64,000 nucleotides of DNA from Bacteroidales bacterium (GTDB taxonomy: Bacteria; Bacteroidota; Bacteroidia; Bacteroidales; F082): assembly GCA_016284305.1 (NCBI GenBank), contig JAEEON010000075.1, positions 62,001 to 126,000 on the forward strand, written 5' to 3'. The position numbers and the translations under genes are program-made. A model generated the notes under the pieces. That model had not been told where the DNA came from. It did not search any database and worked only from the letters and a program-made list of their open reading frames with translations. This document shows, piece after piece, positions 16,564-25,222 of the stretch. How positions within the stretch are numbered: position 1 is the first letter of the stretch; the number at the start of each line of letters is the position of its first letter.

Positions 16564-19032
16564 TTATTCTTGATAATACACTCGTTTCACTCGTTGTGAG
16601 ATGCGGGTCATCACCTCATAAGGAATGGTCTGGCAAGCCTTGGCAATATCGCCTATCGGATGCTCTGCGTCAAACACCACCACGGTGTCGCCTTCCTGGG
16701 CATCCACGCCGGTAAGGTCGAGCATGCACATGTCCATACAGATGTCGCCGATGATAGGAACGGGCTGGTTGTTGATATAGAACTTGGCATTGCCGTTGCC
16801 GAGCAACCTGGAGAGACCGTCAGCATAGCCGATGGGCACAATACCAATACGCATGTCATGCTCCGCGCGACCATGACGGTTATAGCCAATACTGTCACCC
16901 GCTGGAATCTCTTTGATCTGGTTGATGGTGGTCTTAAGCGACACCACAGTCTCCAAGACGCCCTCATCTTGCTTGCAGGTAGGCACGCCATAGAGTCCGA
17001 TGCCAAGTCGCACCATGTCGAACTGGTATTTGGTAAACCTAGTGATACCCGCAGTATTCAAGATATGGCGAATCACCTTATACGGGAAGGCCTCCACAAT
17101 CATTTGACTACCCTCCTCGAACACTTTGATTTGACTCAGGGTGAACTCATCCTCGTCGGGATTGTCGGCGGTAGCCAGATGAGAGAACACGCTCCTGACA
17201 TGAATCATGGGGTTGGCTTGAAGGCGACGGATCAACTCTGGAAGTTCTTTCAACGAGAAGCCCAGACGGTGCATGCCCGTATCGAGTTTCACATGAACAT
17301 TAAGCGGTGTGGTAACCCCTGTGGCATTCAAGGCTCGCTCAATGAAATCGAGGTTGCGGAAGCTGAACACTTCGGGCTCCAAATGGTATTTGATAATGTT
17401 ATCATAGCTGTTCACTTCAGGGCTCATCACCATGATAGGCAAGTTGATGCCCGCCCGGCGAAGCTCAACGCCTTCGTCAGCGAAAGCCACCGTGAGATAG
17501 TCAGCGCGATGGAACTGCAAGATGTTCGACACCTCGTAGTTGCCACTGCCATAGCCGAAAGCCTTCACCATAACCATTATTTTGGTCTCCGGTTTGATCA
17601 GCGAACGGTAGTGGTTGAAGTTGTTAACGAGATGGTTGAAGTTGATCTCCAACACGGTCTCGTGGGCTTTCTCCTGAAGCTCCATGCCTATTTGTTCGAA
17701 CTCGAAAGCTCGGGCACCCTTTAGCAGGATGGTCTGGTTTCGGAATGTGGAAAAGGGGAAATGAAGCATGAAGTCGGCCACGTCTTTGAAGAACGCACTC
17801 TTCATCGGGAAGAGCTTTGCCTGCCGTGTGATGGCAGGACCGATGCCGATGAGCATATTCACCCCTTTCTCTTCAACAAGGCGGGCGATATACCCATAGA
17901 GTTCCTGCTCATCACGACCACTCTGAAGGATGTCGGAAAGGATCAGTACCTTCTCTTGATGCTGTCGCTGTTGGTTCATCACGTCAAGGGCGATGACCAA
18001 GGAATTGACGTCGGAGTTGTAGTAGTCGTTGACCAAAGTGCAGTTGTTGATGCCTGCCTTGATCTCCAGACGCATGGCCACCGACGGCAGATGAAGCAAA
18101 CGCTCGGCCAACTGTACGTGACTCATCTTCATCAGCAGACAAACCGCGATGCAATGGATAGCGTTTTCGATGGAGGCATCATCAACGAAAGGAATCTTGA
18201 ACTCCAAGGTTTCCCCTTGATAGGCCACCTGAATCTCCGACTCTTTTTCATGTTTAAGGACAGCTGGGACATAAAGCTCGGCCTCTTTGAACTTCCGACT
18301 CCAGCTAAACAGCTTCACTTTCTTTCCCAAATCGGAGCGAAGGATGACCTGCTGGATATCGTAGTAATCCATGCAATACACCAAAGTCTCTACCTGCGTG
18401 AAGAGGTTCAGCTTCTCTCCTGCCTTTTGCATAAAGCTGATGAAGTTCTCCTCGTGGGCTTGGCCGATGTTCGTAAAGACGCCTATGGTAGGACGGATGA
18501 TCTTCTGCAGGGCAGGCATCTCGTCAGGTTTGGAGACACCAGCTTCAAAGATGCCCAGCTGATGCGTCTCGTTGATCTGCCACACCGACAGTGGCACACC
18601 CACCTGCGAGTTGTAGCTTTTGGGACTACGGACGATGTTGTACTCCGGACCAAGCAGCTGAGCCAGCCATTCTTTGACGATGGTCTTGCCGTTGCTTCCG
18701 GTGATGCCAATTACGGGAATAGCGAACTGGCTCCTGTGAAAAGCCGCAAGACGTTGCAAAGCTTTTAGGGTATCATCCACAATGATGAAGGTAGCTTCGT
18801 CGAAGCTACCTTCAGGGATTTTGTTGACGACAAAGGCTCTAACCCCTTGGTCATACAGTTCTTCGATGTATTTATGACCGTTGTTACGGTCGGTCACCAA
18901 GGCAAAGAACAAGGCGTTAGTTGCGGTGATGAGTTGTCGGCTGTCGATTAGTATATCGAGGACCACATGGTCGATATCCTTACCGACCATGTGTCCTCCG
19001 ATAATATCCGCTATTTGTTTTATCCTATACAC
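16564..19032 (-). CDS. MurF - alanine racemase bifunctional fusion
   Basis: 822 residues. The first ~440 form a MurF ligase (UDP-MurNAc-tripeptide:D-Ala-D-Ala ligase) with the ATP loop GITGSNGKT at 109-117. The rest is a fold-type III alanine racemase: HETVLEINFNHLVNNF, the PLP Lys490 in MVKAFGYGSG, and DMVRLGIGLYG. One polypeptide thus makes D-Ala and uses its dipeptide in peptidoglycan precursor synthesis. This fusion is well known in Bacteroidota. The start is GTG at 19032; an in-frame TGA lies two codons upstream, and no better ATG precedes the conserved N-terminus. Confidence 0.95.
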   Translation of the reverse strand: MYRIKQIADIIGGHMVGKDIDHVVLDILIDSRQLITATNALFFALVTDRNNGHKYIEELYDQGVRAFVVNKIPEGSFDEATFIIVDDTLKALQRLAAFHRSQFAIPVIGITGSNGKTIVKEWLAQLLGPEYNIVRSPKSYNSQVGVPLSVWQINETHQLGIFEAGVSKPDEMPALQKIIRPTIGVFTNIGQAHEENFISFMQKAGEKLNLFTQVETLVYCMDYYDIQQVILRSDLGKKVKLFSWSRKFKEAELYVPAVLKHEKESEIQVAYQGETLEFKIPFVDDASIENAIHCIAVCLLMKMSHVQLAERLLHLPSVAMRLEIKAGINNCTLVNDYYNSDVNSLVIALDVMNQQRQHQEKVLILSDILQSGRDEQELYGYIARLVEEKGVNMLIGIGPAITRQAKLFPMKSAFFKDVADFMLHFPFSTFRNQTILLKGARAFEFEQIGMELQEKAHETVLEINFNHLVNNFNHYRSLIKPETKIMVMVKAFGYGSGNYEVSNILQFHRADYLTVAFADEGVELRRAGINLPIMVMSPEVNSYDNIIKYHLEPEVFSFRNLDFIERALNATGVTTPLNVHVKLDTGMHRLGFSLKELPELIRRLQANPMIHVRSVFSHLATADNPDEDEFTLSQIKVFEEGSQMIVEAFPYKVIRHILNTAGITRFTKYQFDMVRLGIGLYGVPTCKQDEGVLETVVSLKTTINQIKEIPAGDSIGYNRHGRAEHDMRIGIVPIGYADGLSRLLGNGNAKFYINNQPVPIIGDICMDMCMLDLTGVDAQEGDTVVVFDAEHPIGDIAKACQTIPYEVMTRISQRVKRVYYQE

Positions 19033-19033
19033 C

Positions 19034-19080
19034 TCTCAGTTCTCAATTAACTACGTTGAATGCTTCGCATTTCTCAATTC
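19034..19080 (-). repeat. 47-bp TCTCAAT-type gene-end element, copy 2
   Basis: 45/47 identical to 9901-9947. It begins one base from the murF-alr GTG start and its end contains the ackA stop codon (TGA at 19074-19076), so it fills the whole ackA/murF-alr junction. Confidence 0.85.
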
Positions 19081-20279
19081 TCGACTAAATTAAAGGTGTC
19101 CTGAGCAATGACGAACTCTTCGTCGGTAGGATAGACCACCACGGTGACTTTGGAGTCGGGAGTGGAGATGACACCGGCTTCGCCGATGAGTTCTTTGTTG
19201 AGACGGCGGTCGATGCTGATGCCGAGGAACTCCATGTCCTTGAGGATTGCTTCACGCATAAACCAGGCGTTCTCACCGATGCCGCCAGTCATGACGAGGA
19301 CGTCGGCGCCGTTCATCACGGCCATGTAAGCACCGATGTATTTCTTCACTCGATGGGCAAACATGTTGAAAGCGTAGGTGCAACGTTCGTCACCTTCTTC
19401 TTTACCGGCACGCACGTCGCGCATATCCTGTTTGCCTCCAGTGATACCCACCAGTCCTGACTTCTTATTAACTAAGGTGTTCATCTCCTTGATGCTCAGC
19501 CCTTCTTTCTCCATGATATACATGAAGACGCCGAGGTCGAGGTCGCCAGTGCGGCTGCCCATCACGAGGCCTTCCACTGGAGTAAAGCCCATGGAGGTCT
19601 CCACGCTCTTGCCATATTCGACGGCGGCGATAGAGGCACCGCTACCAAGGTGACAAGTCACAATCTTGCTCTTTTGCCAGTCTTTTCCCACAAAATCGGC
19701 AGCTTTCTCAGCCACGAACTTATGGCTGGTGCCGTGGAAGCCGTAACGGCGGACGCGGTACTTCTCATAGTACTCGTAAGGCACAGCATAGAGATAAGCC
19801 TCGGGAGGCATGGTGCTGTGGAAGGAGGTGTCGAACACCGCCACCATCGGGATGCCAGGAAGCACGGTCTCCATGGCATGGATGCCTTGGAGGCTGCCCG
19901 GATTGTGGAGAGGTGCCAAGTCGCATAGCGATTCAATGCCGGCGATGACATCTTTGTCGATAACCACGCTCTTGGTGAAGGTCTCACCGCCATGAGCCAC
20001 ACGGTGACCGACAGCGTCAATTTCCTTCAAGTCTTTGATGACGCCCATCTTAGGATCCACCAACGCCTTGAGTACCAGTTTAATACCTTCAGTATGGTTC
20101 GGAATGGGGAGTTGTTCGTAGTATTTCTCTCCATTGTATTTATGAGTGAACTCGCCCATTTCGAGGCCGATACGTTCCAAAAGACCTTTGGCTAGCAGAT
20201 GGGCCGAGTTGGCATTTTCCATTTCAAGCAGCTGATATTTGATGGAGGAGCTGCCACAATTCAAAACCAATATTTTCAT
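19074..20279 (-). CDS. ackA: Acetate kinase
   Basis: 401 residues, the usual length. ASKHA-fold landmarks: MKILVLNCGSSSIKYQ at the N-terminus, HRVAHGGE, DTSFH, YGFHGTSHKF, HLGSGAS and TGGIGENA. It makes ATP and acetate from acetyl phosphate, the last step of acetate fermentation. It follows pta by 30 bp, a spacer made largely of a repeat. The last codons and stop lie in the repeat at 19034. Confidence 0.97.
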   Translation of the reverse strand: MKILVLNCGSSSIKYQLLEMENANSAHLLAKGLLERIGLEMGEFTHKYNGEKYYEQLPIPNHTEGIKLVLKALVDPKMGVIKDLKEIDAVGHRVAHGGETFTKSVVIDKDVIAGIESLCDLAPLHNPGSLQGIHAMETVLPGIPMVAVFDTSFHSTMPPEAYLYAVPYEYYEKYRVRRYGFHGTSHKFVAEKAADFVGKDWQKSKIVTCHLGSGASIAAVEYGKSVETSMGFTPVEGLVMGSRTGDLDLGVFMYIMEKEGLSIKEMNTLVNKKSGLVGITGGKQDMRDVRAGKEEGDERCTYAFNMFAHRVKKYIGAYMAVMNGADVLVMTGGIGENAWFMREAILKDMEFLGISIDRRLNKELIGEAGVISTPDSKVTVVVYPTDEEFVIAQDTFNLVEN

Positions 20280-20280
20280 A

Positions 20281-20311
20281 GTTGTTCAGTTGATCAGTTG
20301 TTCAGTGGTTT
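20281..20311 (-). repeat. CTGAACAA/CTGATCAA repeat between pta and ackA
   Basis: On the transcribed (minus) strand it reads CTGAACAACTGATCAACTGAACAAC, shown here as CTGAACAA, CTGATCAA, CTGAACAA octamers. The same unit sits at the end of the GT4 gene at 35386 (+). It follows the pta TAA and gives TGA triplets in the transcript direction. Confidence 0.75.
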
Positions 20312-21320
20312 AGTTTTTTTGGGCGATGGCTTGGTTGCAGGTGATGGCGACCAGTTTATAGACGTCATCAATAGAGCATCCGCGGCTGAGGTCGTTGCAA
20401 GGTTTAGCGAGGCCTTGGAGCACGGGGCCGACAGCTTCAGCACCGGCGAGACGCTGAACGAGTTTATAGGCGATGTTACCCACTTCGAGGCAGGGGAACA
20501 CGAGGGTGTTAGCCTTGCCGGCGACAGGGCTGTTGGGTGCTTTGCTGGAACCCACAGAAGGCACGATGGCGGCATCAGCCTGCAATTCACCGTCGAGGAC
20601 GAGATCGGGACGGCGTTCTTTGGCAATGCGGGTAGCCTCAATGACCTTATCGACGACCTCATGCTTGGCGCTGCCTTTGGTAGAGAAGCTCAAGATAGCG
20701 GTGACGGGGTCTATCTTGGCGATAGCCTTGGCGGTGTCGGCGGTGCAGATGGCGATCTCAGCCAGCTGTTCGGCCGTTGGCATCGGGGTGACGGCACAGT
20801 CAGCGAAGACCATGCGTCCATCCGTGCCGTAGGGGCAACCTTCTGGGAGGAACATGGTGAAAGCACCACTGACGCAGCTCACGCCAGGCACCGTCTTGAT
20901 GATCTGCAAGGCGGGACGAAGCATGTCGCCTGTGGTGGAACGAGCACCGCTCACCAAACCGTCGGCTTCGCCAGCCTTCACCAAGAGGATACCGAGATAC
21001 ATGAAGTTCTCGGCGAGGTCGCTGGCCTGCTCTGGCGTCATGCCTTTAGCCTTACGGATCTCATAGAGAAGGTCGGCATATTTCTGTTTCTCCGGGTTGT
21101 TCTTCGGATCGATGATACGGGCTTTGCCGATATTTTGAAGGCCGAACTCGGTGGTCATCTCTTTGATTTTCTCGGCGGGGCCGATGAGGATGATGTCGGC
21201 GACACCGTCGGCGAGCAAACGGTCGGCGGCTTTCAAGGTACGGGGTTCATCCCCTTCAGGAAGCACAATGCGCTGCTTGTGAGCTTGGGCATTGGCAATA
21301 ATTTCTTGCATTAAATCCAT
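20310..21320 (-). CDS. pta: Phosphate acetyltransferase
   Basis: 336 residues, the short single-domain Pta type. It converts acetyl-CoA plus phosphate to acetyl phosphate for ackA. Conserved stretches: RIVLPEGDEPRTLKAA at the start, KAGEADGLVSGA, and the C-terminal PVAGKANTLVFPCLEVGNI region. First gene of the pta-ackA pair, with a -7 box at 21361 only 12 bp from the divergent DUF4271 box. Confidence 0.97.
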   Translation of the reverse strand: MDLMQEIIANAQAHKQRIVLPEGDEPRTLKAADRLLADGVADIILIGPAEKIKEMTTEFGLQNIGKARIIDPKNNPEKQKYADLLYEIRKAKGMTPEQASDLAENFMYLGILLVKAGEADGLVSGARSTTGDMLRPALQIIKTVPGVSCVSGAFTMFLPEGCPYGTDGRMVFADCAVTPMPTAEQLAEIAICTADTAKAIAKIDPVTAILSFSTKGSAKHEVVDKVIEATRIAKERRPDLVLDGELQADAAIVPSVGSSKAPNSPVAGKANTLVFPCLEVGNIAYKLVQRLAGAEAVGPVLQGLAKPCNDLSRGCSIDDVYKLVAITCNQAIAQKN

Positions 21321-21360
21321 GGTTGTTATTTTATTGAATTGTCTGTTTTTTTGGAATGCG

Positions 21361-21368
21361 CAAAGTTA
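21361..21368 (-). promoter_or_regulatory. -7 box TAACTTTG for pta-ackA
   Basis: Exact TAnnTTTG match on the minus strand, about 41 bp before the pta ATG. Confidence 0.6.
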
Positions 21369-21379
21369 TGAAATATTAT

Positions 21380-21387
21380 TATTTTTG
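21380..21387 (+). promoter_or_regulatory. -7 box TATTTTTG for the DUF4271 gene
   Basis: Exact match 24 bp before the ATG at 21411. The two divergent -7 boxes are 11 bp apart, so each promoter's -33 region lies in the other's transcribed side. Confidence 0.6.
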
Positions 21388-21410
21388 CAAACGTTTTTCT
21401 CAAGGTTGAA

Positions 21411-22142
21411 ATGAACGAGGTAACCAACTTCATCACATCAGGATTTGACGGGGTTATCAACCCGATAGTCAGGGTCACCCACGAAGTATTATCGGGGTGG
21501 AATCTGATTATCTTGGCGGTGGTGCTACTGTTGGTGGTCATCAACAAACAGATCTATCCTCGCCAGTTCCGTCAGTTGCTTTCGGTTCCAGGAGGCGTGG
21601 CACACACCAACCAGCTGTTGCGCGAGTGGAGCCCACTGCGAAGCTTCATTGGATTCTCGTTCATCATCTCTTACATCGTCGTGATTGCCTTGTTCGTCCA
21701 AAAAGCCTTTGTGGTGTTCTCGCGCGACGTGACCACTTACAATGGATTCGACACTTTCGGCGTCATCACCGGCATCGTCGCGGCATGGGTCCTCCTGCGT
21801 CTGCTAATCTTGTACTTCGTCGGATGGCTCTTCAAACAAAAAGAGGTGGTGACACGTCAAATCACCGTTCAGCTCTCCATATCAACGCTCTGTTTTCTGC
21901 TGCTCCAACCCGTGATTTGGTTGGTCCTTTATATCCCTAATTCCATCTTCGTATGGATTGGTATCGGGATACTGTTTCTAGCCGCCTTGACAAGGATGGT
22001 TCTCCAATGGAACGAGACGCGAGTTTTTTCAAAATTGCCTTCATTTTATATTTTTTTGTATCTTTGCACGCTCGAAATTGCACCCTTAATACTCCTCTTA
22101 GTAGCTGGGATGCGGTATTTCGCACATAACCCTGTGTATTAA
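21411..22142 (+). CDS. DUF4271 integral membrane protein
   Basis: 243 residues with about six hydrophobic segments (for example LIILAVVLLLVVI, FSFIISYIVVIALF, GVITGIVAAWVLLRLLIL, LEIAPLILLLVAGM). DUF4271 proteins lie next to hemD in many Bacteroidota genomes, as here (10 bp spacing); their function is unknown. A -7 box for hemD lies inside the 3' part of this gene. Confidence 0.85.
   Translation: MNEVTNFITSGFDGVINPIVRVTHEVLSGWNLIILAVVLLLVVINKQIYPRQFRQLLSVPGGVAHTNQLLREWSPLRSFIGFSFIISYIVVIALFVQKAFVVFSRDVTTYNGFDTFGVITGIVAAWVLLRLLILYFVGWLFKQKEVVTRQITVQLSISTLCFLLLQPVIWLVLYIPNSIFVWIGIGILFLAALTRMVLQWNETRVFSKLPSFYIFLYLCTLEIAPLILLLVAGMRYFAHNPVY
22059..22066 (+). promoter_or_regulatory. Internal -7 box TATCTTTG for hemD-rnpA-yidD
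   Basis: Exact match inside the DUF4271 coding region with a TTG 21 bp upstream, about 87 bp before the hemD ATG. The surrounding bases are unusually T-rich for coding DNA. Confidence 0.55.
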
Positions 22143-22152
22143 AAGTAAGCAA

Positions 22153-22914
22153 ATGAAGATCAAAAACATATTGGTATCGCAACCACAGCCCGCTGATATC
22201 TCCAAGACCCCTTATGGTGACATGATGAAGAAGTATGGGGTCAACTTCACTTTCGAGAAGTTCATCAAACTGGAAGGCGTCACTGCTAGCGAACTTCGAA
22301 AAGAACATCTCAAACTCGCTGATTATTCTGCTATCATTCTTTCCAGCCGTAACGCTGTCGATCATTTCTTCCGCGTTGCCAAAGAGATGCGCTATGCGGT
22401 TCCTGAGACCCTCAAATACTTCTGCATCAACGAGTCCACGGCATTATACCTGCAACGTTATGTGCAATACCGCAAGCGCAAGGTGTTCTATGGCAGCCAG
22501 ACCTTCAACGACTTGATGGATATCATCAAGAAACACAAAGATGAGACCTATCTCTATTGTTGTTCCGACATCAGTTCCGAGAGCAACATCGCCCTGCTTT
22601 CCGACGCCAAGATCAACTTCAAGAAAGTGGTGATGTTCCGCACCGTGGCCGCCGACCTCAAGGACATCAAGATCGCCGACTACGACATGTTGGTTTTCTT
22701 CAGCCCTGCCGGCATCGACTCGTTGAAGAGCAACTTCCCGAAATTCAAGCAGAAAGATGTTGCCATCGGAGGCTTTGGCGACGCTACCTGCCACGCCATC
22801 GTCGAAGGAGGCTTCAACCTTGACTTCCACGCGCCTACAGAAACAGCCCCGTCGATGACTATGGCCATCGAGGAGTTCATCGCCGCGGAGATCAAGAAGA
22901 ACAAGAAAAAATAA
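22153..22914 (+). CDS. hemD: Uroporphyrinogen-III synthase
   Basis: 253 residues, the two-lobed HemD type. Landmarks: ILVSQPQPADISKTPYG at the N-terminus, ADYSAIILSSRNAVDHFF in the first lobe, and DMLVFFSPAGIDSL plus AIGGFGDATCHAI in the second. It cyclises hydroxymethylbilane for tetrapyrrole synthesis. HemD is poorly conserved, but motif order and the DUF4271-hemD-rnpA-yidD neighbourhood support the call. rnpA begins 2 bp after its stop. Confidence 0.87.
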   Translation: MKIKNILVSQPQPADISKTPYGDMMKKYGVNFTFEKFIKLEGVTASELRKEHLKLADYSAIILSSRNAVDHFFRVAKEMRYAVPETLKYFCINESTALYLQRYVQYRKRKVFYGSQTFNDLMDIIKKHKDETYLYCCSDISSESNIALLSDAKINFKKVVMFRTVAADLKDIKIADYDMLVFFSPAGIDSLKSNFPKFKQKDVAIGGFGDATCHAIVEGGFNLDFHAPTETAPSMTMAIEEFIAAEIKKNKKK

Positions 22915-22916
22915 GC

Positions 22917-23318
22917 ATGGAAGACTTCCCGAAATACGAGAGGATTTGCAAGAAAAACGATATCCAGTCTCTTTTTGACCAAGGGACTGGATTTTCTTGT
23001 TATCCCTATCGGGTTGTCTATCTGTTCCGCCCTACCGGAGAACACCCAACGACATGCCGGCTGCTGCTCTCAGTCTCCAAAAAGCGCTTCCACCACGCCT
23101 TCAAACGCAACCGCGTGAAACGCCTCATCCGCGAGTCGTGGAGAAAGAACAAATCCCCTCTTTATGAAATATGCGAGCAACATACGATTTCTGTCGATGT
23201 TGCGTTAATATATACTGCGACTGTCATCCACTCGTACGAAGAGATGTACAACAAGACCGCCAAAGTAGTCACCGAACTTATCCGCCGCCATGAAAAAGAA
23301 ATTCAGGCCTCTCACTAA
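22917..23318 (+). CDS. rnpA: Ribonuclease P protein component
   Basis: 133 residues, slightly longer than E. coli RnpA. The RNR signature is clear: [17 protein letters not shown] (about residues 62-78), after [13 protein letters not shown]. It binds the RNase P RNA and helps trim tRNA 5' ends. Its last 29 bases overlap yidD, the common pairing of these genes. Confidence 0.95.
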   Translation: MEDFPKYERICKKNDIQSLFDQGTGFSCYPYRVVYLFRPTGEHPTTCRLLLSVSKKRFHHAFKRNRVKRLIRESWRKNKSPLYEICEQHTISVDVALIYTATVIHSYEEMYNKTAKVVTELIRRHEKEIQASH

Positions 23319-23520
23319 GCTGCTCATCGGGATGATCCGACTCTACCAGATCACCCTCTCGCCATGGCTTGGCGGAGCCTGCCGTTATACCCCCACCTGC
23401 TCCAACTATGGCATCCAAGCCCTGGAAAAATATGGCGCCTTCAAAGGCGGATGGCTGACCATCAAACGCGTGATCTCGTGCAATCCCTGGGGAGGAAGTG
23501 GATATGATCCGGTTCCGTGA
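23290..23520 (+). CDS. yidD: Membrane protein insertion efficiency factor YidD
   Basis: 76 residues with the family core [21 protein letters not shown] and the end [11 protein letters not shown]. YidD is a small membrane-associated protein thought to aid YidC-dependent insertion. It overlaps rnpA by 29 bp. A later in-frame ATG at 23332 would also give a plausible start, but [12 protein letters not shown] fits better. The stop is followed within 3 bp by AATTTAG heptads. Confidence 0.93.
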   Translation: MKKKFRPLTKLLIGMIRLYQITLSPWLGGACRYTPTCSNYGIQALEKYGAFKGGWLTIKRVISCNPWGGSGYDPVP

Positions 23521-23523
23521 GAG

Positions 23524-23552
23524 TTTAGAATTTAGAATTTAGAATTTAGAAT
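23524..23552 (+). repeat. AATTTAG heptads after yidD (single arm)
   Basis: Three to four TTTAGAA heptads begin 3 bp after the yidD TGA. Unlike the copies at 3636 and 13653 there is no opposing arm, so no hairpin can form. The sequence to the next ATG (23582) is A/T-rich with no clear -7 box. Confidence 0.75.
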
Positions 23553-23581
23553 TTAGAGATATTTAATACATAAAAAATAAG

Positions 23582-25222
23582 ATGAGATATAGGCTTTGGA
23601 TTTATTTGTTGATGGGCATGATGATGTCCATCGGAGGTATGGCTCAGGAAAAGCAAAACAACTTCGAGATCTCCAAGAGTCTCGATATCTACAACAGCCT
23701 GCTTCGGGAGCTGAACCTGAACTATGTTGACGAAATCAACCCGGGAGAACTCAACGAAACCGCCATCGACGCCATGCTCAAAGGCCTGGATCCCTACACC
23801 GTGTTCATCCCTGAATCGGAAATCGAAAACTATAAACTCATGACCACTGGCGAATACGGTGGCATAGGCGCTCTCATCCAGTTCGACGGAGAATACACCC
23901 GCATCTCCGACCCCTACGAAGGCTGGCCAGCACAGAAGGCAGGGTTGAGAGCCGGTGATGCCATCCTCTCCATCAACGGCGTTGACGCCCACAAGAAAAC
24001 CACCGAAGAGGTCAGCGAACTGCTGAAAGGGCAACCTGGCACCGAAGTGAGCCTCAAGATCAAACGATATGGCGAAGACAAGCCCATCGAGAAAACCCTC
24101 AAACGCGAAAAAGTCAAAATCGACAACATCCCCTACTCCACGGTATTCGACAACGGCATCGGCTACGTGACGCTCTCCAGCTTCACCAAGGACGCTGGCA
24201 ATGAGATGAAACAACGATTGCTCGACATGAAGAAAGAGCATCAACTCAAAGGCTTTATTATCGACTTGAGAGGCAACGGGGGCGGACTCCTTAATGAAGC
24301 CGTCGATATCGTCAATCTCTTCATCCCCAAAGGACAGCCCGTCGTCTCCACCAAAGGCAAAGCACAAAACTCCGGCCATATCTACAACACCAACAACCAA
24401 CCTGTTGATGAGCAGATCCCCTTGGCCATCCTCGTTGACGGCGGAAGTGCATCGGCCAGTGAAATCGTTTCCGGAAGCATCCAGGACCTCGATCGCGGTG
24501 TCATCATCGGACAACGCACCTTTGGCAAAGGCCTGGTGCAGAACATCCTGCCCCTCACCTACAACACGCAGATGAAAGTCACCATCGCCAAATACTACAT
24601 CCCCAGCGGCCGTTGCATCCAGGAAATTGACTATTCCCACAAGAAAGACAGCACCGTGACCAAGACCGACACGCTTGGGAAGCCCTTCAAGACCATGGCT
24701 GGACGTACCGTTTATGAGGGACACGGCATCATGCCCGACGTCAAGATCACACCAGAGAAATATGCCACCGTGACCGCTTTCCTCTACGCCAAGAACTACA
24801 TCTTCGACTACGCCACCAAGTTTGCCCACGAGCATAAAAGCATCGCCCCTGCCAACGAGTTCAAGATCGACGATGAGACCTATCGCGACTTCATGAACTT
24901 CGTCAAAGAAAAAGAGTTCTCCTACACTACCGAAAGCGAAAAAATCCTCACCGACCTCAAGACCTCAGCCAAAGAGGAAGGGTACCTTGAAAGCATCAAA
25001 ACGCAACTTGACGCTTTGGAGAAACAGCTTCAAGCCGACAAAGAAAACGACCTCATAAAGAATCGCAAAGACATCGAAGAGCTGCTCCGACTTGAGATTG
25101 TCGGTCGCTACTACTATCAAGTCGGACGCATCGTGGCATCGCTCAAAAACGACCCCGACTTGGAAGAGGCTTTCAAAATCCTCCTTGACAAAAACAGGTA
25201 CGAATCCATCCTCAAACCGTGA
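23582..25222 (+). CDS. S41-family C-terminal processing peptidase (CtpA-like)
   Basis: 546 residues with an N-terminal signal peptide (ending GGMAQ, about 22). PDZ domain at about 95-180 (AGLRAGDAILSING). S41 catalytic domain with DLRGNGGG, the nucleophile Ser291 in GGSASASE and its partner Lys316 in RTFGKG. These periplasmic proteases trim or degrade envelope proteins. The C-terminal ~150 residues form a charged helical extension common in Bacteroidota members. Its TGA overlaps the next gene's GTG by 4 nt. Confidence 0.95.
   Translation: MRYRLWIYLLMGMMMSIGGMAQEKQNNFEISKSLDIYNSLLRELNLNYVDEINPGELNETAIDAMLKGLDPYTVFIPESEIENYKLMTTGEYGGIGALIQFDGEYTRISDPYEGWPAQKAGLRAGDAILSINGVDAHKKTTEEVSELLKGQPGTEVSLKIKRYGEDKPIEKTLKREKVKIDNIPYSTVFDNGIGYVTLSSFTKDAGNEMKQRLLDMKKEHQLKGFIIDLRGNGGGLLNEAVDIVNLFIPKGQPVVSTKGKAQNSGHIYNTNNQPVDEQIPLAILVDGGSASASEIVSGSIQDLDRGVIIGQRTFGKGLVQNILPLTYNTQMKVTIAKYYIPSGRCIQEIDYSHKKDSTVTKTDTLGKPFKTMAGRTVYEGHGIMPDVKITPEKYATVTAFLYAKNYIFDYATKFAHEHKSIAPANEFKIDDETYRDFMNFVKEKEFSYTTESEKILTDLKTSAKEEGYLESIKTQLDALEKQLQADKENDLIKNRKDIEELLRLEIVGRYYYQVGRIVASLKNDPDLEEAFKILLDKNRYESILKP

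Noticed and set aside
16564..19032. MurF-alanine racemase fusion as an assembly or frameshift artefact
   Set aside because: Both domains are complete and in one frame, and this fusion is widespread in Bacteroidota.
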